NCBI RefSeq assembly: GCF_000164865.1
Contig: NC_014618.1
Coordinates: 1,240,001-1,304,000 of the forward strand
Direction of reading: 5' to 3'
Source of the DNA: [Enterobacter] lignolyticus SCF1
GTDB taxonomy: Bacteria; Pseudomonadota; Gammaproteobacteria; Enterobacterales; Enterobacteriaceae
DNA length: 64,000 bases
Under the pieces are notes generated by a model. The model made no database searches. It was not told the origin of the DNA and was given only the letters and a program-made list of their open reading frames with translations. Made by a program: the position numbers and the translations under genes. This document shows, piece after piece, positions 1 to 9,309 of the stretch (its first letter is position 1; each line of letters opens with the position of its first letter).

Positions 1-1
1 A

Positions 2-1333
2 AGCCTCAACGCCTTAAGCGCCCAGGCGGCGATGACCAACCAGACGACCCTGATCGATGCCAGACGCAGCGAGGCGATGATCAACGCCGCGGTCGAGATG
101 GAGCGCAGCTACCGCCAGTACTGCGTGCTGGATGATGCCACGCTTGCGACGGTGTATCAGGGGCAGCGCAAGCGCTACAGCGACATGCTGGACGCCCATG
201 CGGGCGTTTTGCCGGATGACAAGCTGTACCAGGCGCTACGTAACGATCTGGACGCGCTAACGCAGCTGCGCTGTAAAAACAGCGCCCCGGAAGCAGCCTC
301 GGCGGCGAATCTGGACGCGTTTGCCGCGGCAAACAGCGAGATGGTGCAGGCAACGCGGGCGGTCGTCTTCTCCCGCGGGCAGCAGCTTCAGCAGGAGATT
401 GCCGAACGCGGGCGCTTTTTCGGTTGGCAGGCGCTGGTGCTGTTCCTGGTCAGCCTGACCCTGGTGCTGCTGTTTACCCGGATGATTATCGGCCCGGTGA
501 AGGGCATTGAGCGGATGATAAACCGCCTTGGCGAAGGGAAATCCATCGGCAGCGCCGTGATGTTTACCGGCCCCCGCGAGCTGCGTTCGGTCGGCCAGCG
601 CATCATCTGGCTGAGCGAGCGTCTCTCATGGCTGGAATCGCAGCGGCACCAGTTTTTACGCCATCTTTCCCACGAGCTTAAAACCCCGCTCGCCAGCATG
701 CGCGAAGGCACGGAACTGCTGGCCGACGAGGTCGTTGGCCCGCTGACGCCGGAGCAGAAGGAGGTGGTGTCCATTCTCGATGGCAGCAGCCGCAATCTGC
801 AAAAGCTTATCGAGCAGCTTCTGGACTACAACCGCAAGCTGGCGGATACCGCAATCGAGCTGGAAACCGTTGAAATTGCGCCTCTGGTGGAGATGGTTAT
901 CTCGGCAAACAGTTTACCGTCGCGCGCTAAAATGATGCATACTGGCATTAGGCTGGATGCGGCGTTTTGTCAGGCAGAACCCATGCTGCTGATGAGCGCG
1001 CTGGACAATCTCTATTCCAACGCGGTGCACTATGGCGCTGAATCCGGTAACATTTATATCCATAGCCGCCTGCAGGATAGCAGGGTGTGGATCGAGGTCG
1101 CCAACAGCGGCACGCCCATTCCCGATGCGGAAAAAACCTTAATTTTCGAGCCGTTTTATCAGGGTAGCCACCAACGTAAGGGCGCGGTAAAAGGCAGCGG
1201 TCTGGGGCTAAGCATTGCCCGCGACTGCGTACGGCGAATGAAAGGGGAGCTGCGCCTGGTTGATAGCCCATCCGGCAATGTCTGTTTTCGCATTGAATTA
1301 CCTGCTATCACAGCGGATAAACCCACAAAATGA
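2..1333 (+). CDS. glrK: Sensor histidine kinase GlrK (QseE), 5' end cut by window edge
   Basis: Membrane sensor kinase that phosphorylates GlrR; in E. coli the pair controls the sRNA gene glmY and cell-envelope functions. The open frame enters at base 2 (Ser-Leu-Asn-Ala) and about 35 N-terminal residues with the first membrane segment lie outside the window; the ATG at 32 is internal. Visible in order: a periplasmic helical sensor region, a second membrane segment (FGWQALVLFLVSLTLVLLF), HAMP, the phospho-acceptor motif HLSHELKTPL, and an HATPase domain with the N box (LDNLYSNAVHYG) and G box (KGSGLGLSIARD). Its stop overlaps the start of qseG (ATGA), so the two are probably translationally coupled. 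Identification rests on near-continuous similarity to E. coli GlrK recalled from memory. Confidence 0.95.
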   Translation, partial: SLNALSAQAAMTNQTTLIDARRSEAMINAAVEMERSYRQYCVLDDATLATVYQGQRKRYSDMLDAHAGVLPDDKLYQALRNDLDALTQLRCKNSAPEAASAANLDAFAAANSEMVQATRAVVFSRGQQLQQEIAERGRFFGWQALVLFLVSLTLVLLFTRMIIGPVKGIERMINRLGEGKSIGSAVMFTGPRELRSVGQRIIWLSERLSWLESQRHQFLRHLSHELKTPLASMREGTELLADEVVGPLTPEQKEVVSILDGSSRNLQKLIEQLLDYNRKLADTAIELETVEIAPLVEMVISANSLPSRAKMMHTGIRLDAAFCQAEPMLLMSALDNLYSNAVHYGAESGNIYIHSRLQDSRVWIEVANSGTPIPDAEKTLIFEPFYQGSHQRKGAVKGSGLGLSIARDCVRRMKGELRLVDSPSGNVCFRIELPAITADKPTK

Positions 1334-2052
1334 AACGACGTCTGGTGAATATGTCCCATAGTCCGATCGCATTTTTTTCCCGGTCCGCGCGGCGTTGCCG
1401 CATACTGATGAGCGCGTGCTGCCTGCTGATGGCCGGCTGTTCTTCATCAGCGTTACCGGGACAGGCGCACAGCAGTGAAGAACAACTACCGCAGCAGCAG
1501 GTCGCTGATTTCCTCTCGACCGACTGTGCGGACGTCTGGGCCTTGCATGGCGAGGTTACGGAAAAAAATCCGCTTTACTGGTTGCGCGGCATGGACTGCG
1601 CCCAGCGCCTGTCGCCGGAGCTGCTGCGCAGCGAAGCCCGCGCGCACGATGAAGAGCGCTGGCAGGATGCCTTCCGCCGCGGCATTTTGCTCGCGAATGC
1701 CAAAATCACCCCCGTCGAGCGCCGGGAGATGATGGCTCGTCTGGATACCTTCAGCCCGCAGATGCCGGCCCAGGTGCGGCCGCTGTACCAGCTCTGGCGC
1801 GACGGCCAGGCGCTGCAGCTGCAGCTGTCGGATGAGCGCTCACGCTACAGCAAGCTCCAGCAGTCAACGGACGGCGAACTGGACACGTTGCGCCAGCAGC
1901 AGCAGCACCTGCGCAACCAGCTCGATCTGACCACCCGCAAGCTGGAAAGCCTGACGGACATAGAACGCCAGCTCTCCAGCCGTAAGCCGTCCAGCAGCCA
2001 TACCGCCTCTGAGGCAGGTCAGGCCGCATCCGCCGACGAGGTGAAGCCATGA
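1330..2052 (+). CDS. qseG: Outer-membrane lipoprotein QseG
   Basis: Lipoprotein encoded between the GlrK kinase and GlrR regulator; in E. coli and enterohaemorrhagic strains it interacts with the sensor and affects its signalling. The protein has a basic N-terminus, a hydrophobic stretch and a lipobox (LLMAGC), then a soluble domain and a C-terminal coiled coil rich in Gln, Leu and Arg (about residues 150-215). The start is ambiguous: ATG 1330 overlaps the glrK stop by four bases, while ATG 1351 gives a more normal signal length before the lipobox (Cys30 instead of Cys37). The 3' end overlaps glrR by four bases. Confidence 0.88.
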   Translation: MKRRLVNMSHSPIAFFSRSARRCRILMSACCLLMAGCSSSALPGQAHSSEEQLPQQQVADFLSTDCADVWALHGEVTEKNPLYWLRGMDCAQRLSPELLRSEARAHDEERWQDAFRRGILLANAKITPVERREMMARLDTFSPQMPAQVRPLYQLWRDGQALQLQLSDERSRYSKLQQSTDGELDTLRQQQQHLRNQLDLTTRKLESLTDIERQLSSRKPSSSHTASEAGQAASADEVKP

Positions 2053-3386
2053 TCGGACGCAAGCCCGCGCATCTGCTGCTGGTGGATGACGACCCCGGCC
2101 TGCTTAAGCTCCTCGGCCTGCGCCTGGCCAGCGAAGGGTTCACCGTGGCGACGGCGGAAAGCGGCCATGAGGGCCTGCGCGTCCTGGCGCGGGAAAAGGT
2201 CGACCTGGTGATAAGCGATCTGCGGATGGACGAGATGGACGGCCTGCAGCTGTTCGCCGAGATCCAGAAGCGGCAGCCGGGAATGCCGGTGATCATTCTG
2301 ACCGCCCATGGATCGATTCCCGACGCGGTCGCCGCGACGCAGCAGGGCGTGTTCAGCTTTCTGACCAAACCCGTTGATAAAGATGCGCTGTATAAGGCCA
2401 TCGACGAGGCGCTGGCGCATACGGCGGCGGCGACGGACGATCGCTGGCGCGAGTCGATTGTCACCCGCAGCCCCGTTATGCTGCGGGTGCTGGAGCAGGC
2501 GAGAATGGTGTCGCAATCGGACGTCAGCGTCCTGATCCACGGCCAGAGCGGCACCGGGAAGGAGATTTTCGCGCAGGCCATCCATAACGCCAGCCCGCGT
2601 CATTCGTCGCCTTTTATCGCCATTAACTGCGGCGCGCTGCCGGAACAGCTGCTGGAGTCCGAACTGTTTGGCCACTCTCGCGGCGCGTTTACCGGCGCGG
2701 TCAGCAGCCGGGAAGGGCTGTTTCAGGCCGCGGAGGGCGGCACGCTGTTTCTGGATGAGATCGGCGATATGCCCCTGTCGCTGCAGGTGAAGCTGCTGCG
2801 CGTACTGCAGGAGCGCAAGGTGCGCCCGCTGGGCAGTAACCGCGATATCGACATTAACGTGCGCATCATTTCCGCCACCCACCGGGATTTGCCGAAAGCG
2901 ATGGCGCGCGGCGAATTTCGCGAAGATCTCTTCTATCGCCTGAACGTGGTCAGCCTGAAGATCCCCTCGCTTGCCGAGCGTACCGAAGATATTCCGCTGC
3001 TGGCGAACCACCTGCTGCGGCAGGCCTCCGATCGGCACAAGCCGTTCGTGCGCGCGTTTTCCACCGATGCCATGAAGCGGCTGATGACCGCAAGCTGGCC
3101 GGGCAACGTGCGCCAGCTGGTAAACGTTATCGAACAGTGCGTGGCGCTGACCACCTCGCCGGTGATTAGCGATGCGCTGGTGGAACAGGCGCTGGAAGGG
3201 GAGAACACGGCGCTGCCGACCTTCGTTGACGCCCGCAACCAATTTGAGCTGAACTACCTGCGTAAGCTTTTGCAGATAACCCGCGGCAACGTCACCCACG
3301 CCGCGCGCATGGCCGGGCGCAACCGCACCGAGTTTTACAAGCTGCTGTCGCGCCATGAGCTGGATGCGAATGATTTTAAAGAGTAG
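2049..3386 (+). CDS. glrR: Sigma-54-dependent response regulator GlrR
   Basis: DNA-binding response regulator phosphorylated by GlrK, activating sigma-54 promoters such as glmY in E. coli. Domains: receiver (residues 1-125) with the acidic pocket DDD and phospho-acceptor Asp57 in VISDLRMD; AAA+ domain with Walker A GQSGTGKE, the sigma-54 contact loop GAFTGA and Walker B FLDEIGD; C-terminal Fis-type helix-turn-helix (THAARMAGRNRTEFYKLL). Length 445 residues is as in E. coli. Starts in an ATGA overlap with qseG, completing a three-gene operon. Confidence 0.96.
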   Translation: MIGRKPAHLLLVDDDPGLLKLLGLRLASEGFTVATAESGHEGLRVLAREKVDLVISDLRMDEMDGLQLFAEIQKRQPGMPVIILTAHGSIPDAVAATQQGVFSFLTKPVDKDALYKAIDEALAHTAAATDDRWRESIVTRSPVMLRVLEQARMVSQSDVSVLIHGQSGTGKEIFAQAIHNASPRHSSPFIAINCGALPEQLLESELFGHSRGAFTGAVSSREGLFQAAEGGTLFLDEIGDMPLSLQVKLLRVLQERKVRPLGSNRDIDINVRIISATHRDLPKAMARGEFREDLFYRLNVVSLKIPSLAERTEDIPLLANHLLRQASDRHKPFVRAFSTDAMKRLMTASWPGNVRQLVNVIEQCVALTTSPVISDALVEQALEGENTALPTFVDARNQFELNYLRKLLQITRGNVTHAARMAGRNRTEFYKLLSRHELDANDFKE

Positions 3387-3453
3387 CACCGCGACTTGCC
3401 CGACGTTATGATACGCAGAGCAACCGGTTACGCGTTTAAAAAGACAGGACACC

Positions 3454-3792
3454 ATGAAAAAGATTGATGCGATTATTAAACCCTTCAAACTCGATGATGT
3501 GCGTGAAGCGCTGGCGGAAGTCGGCATCACCGGGATGACGGTAACGGAAGTGAAAGGTTTTGGCCGTCAGAAAGGCCACACCGAGCTGTATCGCGGTGCG
3601 GAATACATGGTGGATTTTCTGCCGAAGGTGAAGATTGAAATCGTGGTTTCCGACGATATCGTGGATACCTGCGTGGATACCATCATCCGTACGGCGCAGA
3701 CGGGTAAAATCGGCGACGGTAAGATTTTTGTGTTCGACGTGGCGCGCGTGATTCGTATCCGTACCGGCGAAGAAGACGACGCGGCAATTTGA
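3454..3792 (+). CDS. glnB: Nitrogen regulatory protein P-II 1 (GlnB)
   Basis: Trimeric PII signal protein that senses 2-oxoglutarate, ATP/ADP and, by uridylylation, glutamine; it controls GlnE (ATase) and NtrB. At 112 residues it is full length. Tyr51 in the T-loop (RGAEYMVDF) is the uridylylation site and is present, as is the C-terminal block RIRTGEEDDAAI. A purine-rich SD (GACAGGACACC) precedes the ATG. It lies 67 bp behind glrR and may share readthrough plus its own promoter; a TTATGATAC element near 3405-3413 could be a -10. Confidence 0.98.
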   Translation: MKKIDAIIKPFKLDDVREALAEVGITGMTVTEVKGFGRQKGHTELYRGAEYMVDFLPKVKIEIVVSDDIVDTCVDTIIRTAQTGKIGDGKIFVFDVARVIRIRTGEEDDAAI

Positions 3793-3795
3793 CGC

Positions 3796-3844
3796 TCTCC
3801 CTCGCCGCAGGGAGATGTTCTCGCTGCCCGCGTCCGGGCAGCGA
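3796..3844. terminator. Two tandem hairpins between convergent glnB and dtpC
   Basis: Two perfect inverted repeats sit in the 60 bp between the convergent genes: TCTCCCT/AGGGAGA (3796-3802 with 3809-3815) and TCGCTGCCCG/CGGGCAGCGA (3821-3830 with 3835-3844, 4-base loop). Neither is followed by a real T-run on either strand, so intrinsic termination is uncertain; they may instead protect 3' ends. Confidence 0.4.
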
Positions 3845-3852
3845 AAAACGCC

Positions 3853-5319
3853 TTAATCTTGCGGTGTTTCAGGCAGGCAAACGGCCGTACTGCTCAGCAT
3901 CCGTCTGACGATAATCACCGCGACAATCGCGACCACCACGCCCAGCGTCCATTCCCCCATTTGTGAGAAAAAGTGCCCATAGGCGGCAATCGCCGTTTCG
4001 CTAATCTGTGATTCGGTTGTGCGTTGCGCCACGACGCCCGCCAGCCAGTTGGCGACCGCGCCCGTCGCCAGCATGTAGATACCGGTCAGCACGCCGGTGA
4101 CGCCCGGCATATTGAGCCGCGTTATTTGCGCCATCGCTACCGGGTCGATAAACAGCTCGGCAAAGCCCATCAGCGCCAGTCCGGCGACCATCATGCCCAT
4201 CGACGCCTGGTCGTGCAGCTCGCCGCGCCGCGCGTTCAGCGCCAGCAGCATAAACCCGCCGCCCATCAGCGCCAGACCGAAAGCAAACTTTAGCCACACC
4301 CGCAGCGCCGAACGTACGCTGCCCTCCGGTCGCACAAGCCAGGCCAGCGCCACGCCAGCCGCCATGACCGCCACGGCGTTGACGGACTGGAACAGCGCGG
4401 TGGGCACCTCGATATCCAGCAGGTGACGGTTCACAAAGTGGTCGATAAACAGGCTAATCGAGCTGCCGCCCTGTTGGGCCAGCACCCAAAACAGCGTACC
4501 GGTCAGCATCAGCAGAACGATTTGCCACAGCGCGCGGCGGTGCTCCGGATTTCTCATCATAATACGTGCGACCATCTGCGCGGCGAAGACGCAAACCACC
4601 GCCAGCAGATAGCCCGCCCAGTCATTTTCCAGCAGCAGCGTAAAGAACACCGGCGCCACACAGAGCATCACCAGCAGCCATCCCCAGGTGGGGAGCGCAA
4701 ACTTCACCGCCCGCAGCGCCGGTTTATCCACGCCGCGCGTATGGCGAAAGTGCTGGCGGCCGCTTAAGAAGATCAGCAGCCCGATAAACATACCGACGCC
4801 CGCCAGGGCAAAGCCGACGTGCCAGCCGTACCACTGGGCCGCCAGCCCGCAGGCTATCGGCGCCGCGATCGAGCCGACGTTGCCTGCGGCGTACAGCAGC
4901 GAAAAGCCGCCGTCGCGGCGGCTATCATCAGGGGCGTACAGTTCGCCCAGCAGGCAGCTGATGTTGGATTTAAACAGGCCGTAACCGCAGATGATGATCG
5001 CCAGCGCGGCGTACAAGCTCCAGGTTGAATCGGATTCGACGCCCAGTACCACATGGCCAAGCGTCATCAGCAGCGCCCCGGCTATGACCGCCGTGCGGTT
5101 GCCGAGCAGGCGGTCGGCAAGCCAGCCGCCGAGAATAGGGGTAACGTAAACCAGTGAGGCGTAGGCGCTGAACAGGCTGATGGCGTGACTGTCATCGAAG
5201 CCGAGCTGGTGGGTGAGATAGAGGATGAGGAGGGCACGCATGCCGTAAAAGCTGAAGTATTCCCAGATTTGAATCGCCACGATGTAATAAATCGCGCGCG
5301 GTTGTGAGGGTGTTTTCAT
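3853..5319 (-). CDS. dtpC: Proton-dependent di/tripeptide permease DtpC (YjdL)
   Basis: Inner-membrane POT/PTR-family symporter importing di- and tripeptides with protons; E. coli DtpC prefers lysine-containing dipeptides. The 488-residue protein has about 14 hydrophobic segments, the ExxER-like motif variant near the N-terminus (EYFSFYG) and the POT signatures GGWLADRLLGN and the FSLLYAAGNVGS stretch. The sequence is nearly superimposable on E. coli YjdL. A strong SD (AGGAGATG) precedes the start. As in E. coli it follows cadA, fitting lysine-peptide supply to lysine decarboxylation, but a terminator separates the two, so it may need its own promoter or readthrough. Confidence 0.93.
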   Translation of the reverse strand: MKTPSQPRAIYYIVAIQIWEYFSFYGMRALLILYLTHQLGFDDSHAISLFSAYASLVYVTPILGGWLADRLLGNRTAVIAGALLMTLGHVVLGVESDSTWSLYAALAIIICGYGLFKSNISCLLGELYAPDDSRRDGGFSLLYAAGNVGSIAAPIACGLAAQWYGWHVGFALAGVGMFIGLLIFLSGRQHFRHTRGVDKPALRAVKFALPTWGWLLVMLCVAPVFFTLLLENDWAGYLLAVVCVFAAQMVARIMMRNPEHRRALWQIVLLMLTGTLFWVLAQQGGSSISLFIDHFVNRHLLDIEVPTALFQSVNAVAVMAAGVALAWLVRPEGSVRSALRVWLKFAFGLALMGGGFMLLALNARRGELHDQASMGMMVAGLALMGFAELFIDPVAMAQITRLNMPGVTGVLTGIYMLATGAVANWLAGVVAQRTTESQISETAIAAYGHFFSQMGEWTLGVVVAIVAVIIVRRMLSSTAVCLPETPQD

Positions 5320-5342
5320 ATCATCTCCTGAACGGCGTGAAA

Positions 5343-5370
5343 AAAGGGAAGTGGCAAGCCACTTCCCTTT
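5343..5370 (-). terminator. Rho-independent terminator of cadBA
   Basis: A perfect 12-bp stem (AAAGGGAAGTGG with CCACTTCCCTTT, 4-base loop) lies between cadA and dtpC. On the minus strand it is followed directly by a run of T (complement of 5340-5345), the classic intrinsic terminator form for transcripts coming from cadA. Confidence 0.85.
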
Positions 5371-5381
5371 GATGCTTCAAC

Positions 5382-7526
5382 TTATTTGGTGTTTTCTTTC
5401 AGCACCTTAACGGTGTAACGACCATCCGCCTGACGGTATGCGCCGTGGATATCGGTTTCGAAGCCCGGGTAGTGAGCGCCGATTTCGCACAGCATCTGCA
5501 GGAACTCCAGTACCGGACGGCTTTCTTCGGTGATCATTTCGCCCGGCATCACCAGCGGAACTCCCGGAGGATACGGCAGGATCATGTTGGCGTTGACGCG
5601 GCCAACCATCTCTTCGAGATAGACTTCTTCAGTCTGACCGTGCAGCTCTTTCTGGAACGCGGTGTACGGGGTCATGACCATGGCCGGCAGCACTTCGAAG
5701 GCGCGGAACATCAGGTCCGGCAGGTTGTGATGCTCAATCAGCTTGTGGATGTTCTGCGCAAGGTCCTGAATACGCATGTCTTCATAGAATTCAGGGTCTT
5801 CGCGATACAGCGACGGCAGCATGTTTTTCACGCGCAGGTTCAGGTCGAACGCGCGTTTGAAGTCGGTCAGCGCGCGCAGCAGGCTCAGCGCTTTGGTTTT
5901 GTCGATACCGATGCTGAACAGGAACAGCAGGTTGTACGGACCGGTTTTCTCGACCACGATACCGTGCTCGTCGAGGTATTTCGCCACGATGCTGGCCGGA
6001 ATACCGAAGCCGCTCATGGTGCCGTCTTTCTGCATCCCCGGGGTCAGAATAGTGACCTTGATCGGGTCGAGATACATGTGCTCGTTATCGATGTTTTTGA
6101 AACCGTGCCATGCGCTGTCAGAACGCAGCGGCCAGCATTCCGGGCCATCGATATGTTCCGGCTGCCATACGTCGAAGAACCAGCCGTCGGATTCGCCTTT
6201 CAGGCGTTTGATCTCTTTACGGAACTTGATAGCGCGCTCGATAGAACCGTCAATCAGACGCTTACCGGCATTACCCTTCATCATCGCCGCTGCGGTTTCG
6301 GTGGATGCCACGATACCGTAATGCGGAGAGGTGGTGGTGTGCATCATGTAGGCTTCGTTAAAGGTCTCTTCGTTGACGTCGCCTTTAACGTGGATCATGG
6401 AAGCCTGAGAGAACGCCGCCAGCAGTTTATGGGTGGACTGGGTTTCATAAATCACTTTCCCTTCCACACGGCCGCCGCTCATACCGCATTTACCTTCGTA
6501 AATCGGCGAGAAGTTGGTGTAAGGCACCCAGGCGGAGTCAAAGTGGATGGATTTCACATCCAGCGTGTTTTTGATGAAATCGGTGTTGTACAGCAGGCCG
6601 TCATAGGTGGAGTTGGTGATAACCGCGTGTACCGGCCAGGTCGCATTCGGCGTCTCTTTGACGCGTTTGGCGATGGTCGCGTGCTGGAACTCGCTCTGCG
6701 GAATACCGCCGAGGATGCCGTAGGCGTTACGGGTCGGACGGAAGTAAATCGGCGTAATGTCGCTCATCATCATCAGATGGGTCAGCGATTTGTGGCAGTT
6801 ACGGTCGATAAGAACGGTGCTGCCTGCCGGAGCGGAATACATACCGACGATTTTGTTCGCGGTAGACGTACCGTTGGTCACCATGTAGCTGCGTTCAGCG
6901 TTGAAGACGCGGGCGATGTACTCTTCGGCTTCTTTATGCGGACCGCTGTGGTCGAGCAGGGAGCCCAGTTCGGACACGGAGATGGAGATATCGGACTTCA
7001 TGGTGTTCGGGCCAAAGAAGTCGTAGAAAATGCTGCCTACCGGGCTTTTCTGGAACGCGGTACCGCCCATGTGGCCTGGAGTACAGAAGGTGTATTTGCC
7101 TTCGCGAACGTATTTGAACAGCGCCTTGGTCAGCGGCGGCAGAATGGTGTCGATATATTCGTCGGTGTTCTGCTTGATTTTAGCTGCGATATCGTCTGCT
7201 GCGCCCAGTGCATATTCGAAGAAGCGTACCTGCATGCGCAGGTCATTGAGGCTGACGTCGAGCGTAGAGTAGGCGTTGGCGAAAGCATACTGCGGCATGT
7301 ATTCGTTCAGTTTGCTGATTTCTTCGCACAGTTCGAGGTTGTATTTATCCCAGTCGAAGATAACGCCGCACAGGCGGGAGTTATTTTCAATCAGCTTGAG
7401 TAAGTCTTCGCGGTCGTTCGGGTAAACAATGCGAAAGTCCAGACGCTCAAGGGCGCGGTGCAGTTCACGGATAGGTTCTTCTTTAAAGTAGACACCCATG
7501 TGATTCATGATTGCGATAACGTTCAT
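5382..7526 (-). CDS. cadA: Inducible lysine decarboxylase CadA
   Basis: PLP enzyme converting lysine plus a proton to cadaverine and CO2, the core of the lysine-dependent acid response. At 714 residues it matches the family: N-terminal wing domain, PLP fold with the lysine site in TQSTHKLLAAFSQ, and the C-terminal domain. The first ATG with a GGAG SD is at 7526; an upstream in-frame extension to 7589 lacks support. It sits 81 bp behind cadB. Regulation is by CadC acting upstream of cadB. Nothing unusual is seen in the catalytic core. Confidence 0.97.
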   Translation of the reverse strand: MNVIAIMNHMGVYFKEEPIRELHRALERLDFRIVYPNDREDLLKLIENNSRLCGVIFDWDKYNLELCEEISKLNEYMPQYAFANAYSTLDVSLNDLRMQVRFFEYALGAADDIAAKIKQNTDEYIDTILPPLTKALFKYVREGKYTFCTPGHMGGTAFQKSPVGSIFYDFFGPNTMKSDISISVSELGSLLDHSGPHKEAEEYIARVFNAERSYMVTNGTSTANKIVGMYSAPAGSTVLIDRNCHKSLTHLMMMSDITPIYFRPTRNAYGILGGIPQSEFQHATIAKRVKETPNATWPVHAVITNSTYDGLLYNTDFIKNTLDVKSIHFDSAWVPYTNFSPIYEGKCGMSGGRVEGKVIYETQSTHKLLAAFSQASMIHVKGDVNEETFNEAYMMHTTTSPHYGIVASTETAAAMMKGNAGKRLIDGSIERAIKFRKEIKRLKGESDGWFFDVWQPEHIDGPECWPLRSDSAWHGFKNIDNEHMYLDPIKVTILTPGMQKDGTMSGFGIPASIVAKYLDEHGIVVEKTGPYNLLFLFSIGIDKTKALSLLRALTDFKRAFDLNLRVKNMLPSLYREDPEFYEDMRIQDLAQNIHKLIEHHNLPDLMFRAFEVLPAMVMTPYTAFQKELHGQTEEVYLEEMVGRVNANMILPYPPGVPLVMPGEMITEESRPVLEFLQMLCEIGAHYPGFETDIHGAYRQADGRYTVKVLKENTK

Positions 7527-7607
7527 AGTCGTATCTCCAGGTGTAGAAAGGCCCCTCCCGTCACGGTGTGACAGGTGCAGGAGGAGCACAGAGAAAAGGG
7601 TTAGAAA

Positions 7608-8945
7608 TTAAAGGGCGTCTGCGGTGTCGCGTTCGGCGGCGTCATTGCTGTGCTGACGCTGGTGCATTTTACGGCCGTAGAACATCAGGATGACCAGGCT
7701 GACGATGAAGGTGCCGGCCAGCTCGAAGGAGCTTGCGCCCATCAGCGCGATGAAGCAGAACGCGCAGCCCAGTACGGAGCAAATCAGGCTAATCATGTTG
7801 CGGGCGTTGACGCCTTCGAAGCGAATCAGGTCTACGCAGGAGTAGAAGTACGGCAGCATGGTCAGCAGTACGGCGATACCGGTCAGCTCACCGAACAGGT
7901 CAGAGGCTTTACCACCGCTGGAGTTCATGATGGTGATGATGATCATCAGACCGGTCATTTTGAAGCCAGCCAGCAGCAGGCCTTTTTTCGGAATGCCGTT
8001 GTCGTCGAGCTCACCGTACACTTTCGGGAAGTTGCCATCGTTAGCGGCGCGAACACCCGCCTGGCCAACCAGCATCATCCAGGAACCCAGAGAGGTCAGG
8101 CAGGCAAACGCGGTGAAAGCGGAAACCACTGGCGCAGCCCAGCCGCCGAGCATCGTTGAGGCGCTGACGGCGAACGGTGCGCCGGAGGCCGCCATCTGAG
8201 ATGCAGGGAACATCCCGGCGATAACCTGAGTTGCGGCGATATAGACGATACCCGCCATAGCGGTACCCAGCATCGTTGCCAGCGGTACGGTACGTTTCGG
8301 GTTTTTCACCATACCGGTGCTGACCGCTGCGGATTCAACGCCGACGAAGGCCCACAGGCAGAGCAGGATACTCTTCACTACCGCGTGAGTGTCAGTCGTG
8401 GATGAGGTGTTCCAGTTAGCCTGGTAGGTAGCAACGTCAAACCAGTGCCAGCCGATGACCGCGGTCATCACGACAGGGATAAGCACCAGCACCAGACCGA
8501 TAGTCGTCAGGCGGCTTACCCAGGTTCCGCCGAGCATATTCACAAAGGTGAATATCCACACGATGGCGATACAGGCGATACCGGCCGGAATCGGGTTATT
8601 TAAAATTGGGAAGAAGGTAGACAGGTAAGATACTGCGGTAATCCCGATTGCCAGGTTACCAATCCAGTTTGCATGATAATAAAGTACGCCGGTCTGGAAA
8701 CCGAATGCTGGAGATAATTCCCCGGCATAGGCGATAGGGCCGCCCTGTTGTGGGTTTTTGGTTGCCAGTCGGGCATAAACATAAGCCAGAGACATCGCAC
8801 CAATAATAGAGATTACCCAGCCCCAGATGGCAATACCACCGATGCTGGCGAGGTTTGCAGGTAATAATGCAATCCCGCTCCCCATCATATTACCGGCGAC
8901 TACGCCGGTACAGGCAAATAGCCCGATCTTTTTGGCAGAACTCAT
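7608..8945 (-). CDS. cadB: Cadaverine/lysine antiporter CadB
   Basis: Inner-membrane APC-family antiporter that exports cadaverine in exchange for external lysine, so that CadA consumption of protons raises pH. 445 residues, 12 predicted membrane segments beginning with the family motif GNMMGSGIALLPANLASIG. First gene of cadBA; its promoter region with the CadC sites must lie in 8946-9309. A C-terminal tail rich in charged residues and His (KMHQRQHSNDAAERD) follows the last helix. Confidence 0.96.
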   Translation of the reverse strand: MSSAKKIGLFACTGVVAGNMMGSGIALLPANLASIGGIAIWGWVISIIGAMSLAYVYARLATKNPQQGGPIAYAGELSPAFGFQTGVLYYHANWIGNLAIGITAVSYLSTFFPILNNPIPAGIACIAIVWIFTFVNMLGGTWVSRLTTIGLVLVLIPVVMTAVIGWHWFDVATYQANWNTSSTTDTHAVVKSILLCLWAFVGVESAAVSTGMVKNPKRTVPLATMLGTAMAGIVYIAATQVIAGMFPASQMAASGAPFAVSASTMLGGWAAPVVSAFTAFACLTSLGSWMMLVGQAGVRAANDGNFPKVYGELDDNGIPKKGLLLAGFKMTGLMIIITIMNSSGGKASDLFGELTGIAVLLTMLPYFYSCVDLIRFEGVNARNMISLICSVLGCAFCFIALMGASSFELAGTFIVSLVILMFYGRKMHQRQHSNDAAERDTADAL

Positions 8946-9267
8946 GTTTTGTTTCTCCTGAGTATTATTTGGAGGTGCAGATCATGATGCAGAACCATTT
9001 ATTGATCCGACCGACTGCCAACAAGATTAATGATCTGGATGGGAGAAGTCCTAAAGATAAAGTGAAATAACGGCAAACATCAGACAAATGATGTCTTGAG
9101 GTTTTTCTATTAACATATAAACATGGCATGTTGACATCATAAAAAGATAAACATCTTTTATTTACAGTGATTTACGAATGTATAATGACGTTAATGATGT
9201 GTTGAATTGCAGCGCTGGCAGGTTAAAAATAAATAACATTACGGGGGTTTATGAGAAACATAAATTT
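8946..9267 (-). promoter_or_regulatory. cadBA promoter region with candidate CadC-binding sequence
   Basis: About 320 bp between cadC and cadB, strongly AT-rich in 9060-9240. It contains no credible gene. An exact 8-base direct repeat ATAAACAT occurs at 9117-9124 and 9147-9154, and its core AAACAT also at 9075-9080. In E. coli, CadC binds two AT-rich sites (Cad1, Cad2) and H-NS represses here; assigning these repeats to CadC is inference. Confidence 0.5.
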
Positions 9268-9305
9268 AACCTCATCATGCCCGAAGGACTGGGCATGATG
9301 AGGTT
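9268..9305 (-). terminator. Terminator-like hairpin after cadC
   Basis: Inverted repeat with a 15-bp perfect stem (9268-9282 pairing with 9291-9305, arms containing CCTCATCATGCCC and GGGCATGATGAGG; 8-base loop) just beyond the cadC stop. On the minus strand the tail is TTAAATTTA, on the plus strand TTTTACTT, so it may act in both directions. Confidence 0.75.
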
Positions 9306-9309
9306 TTAC

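Noticed and set aside
3821..3844. Strong intrinsic terminator for glnB
   Set aside because: The stem is perfect but no T-run follows on either strand, so I list it only as a hairpin pair of uncertain function.
5445..7403. 652-codon open frame antisense to cadA
   Set aside because: Shadow of highly biased cadA codons; the translation has no family features.
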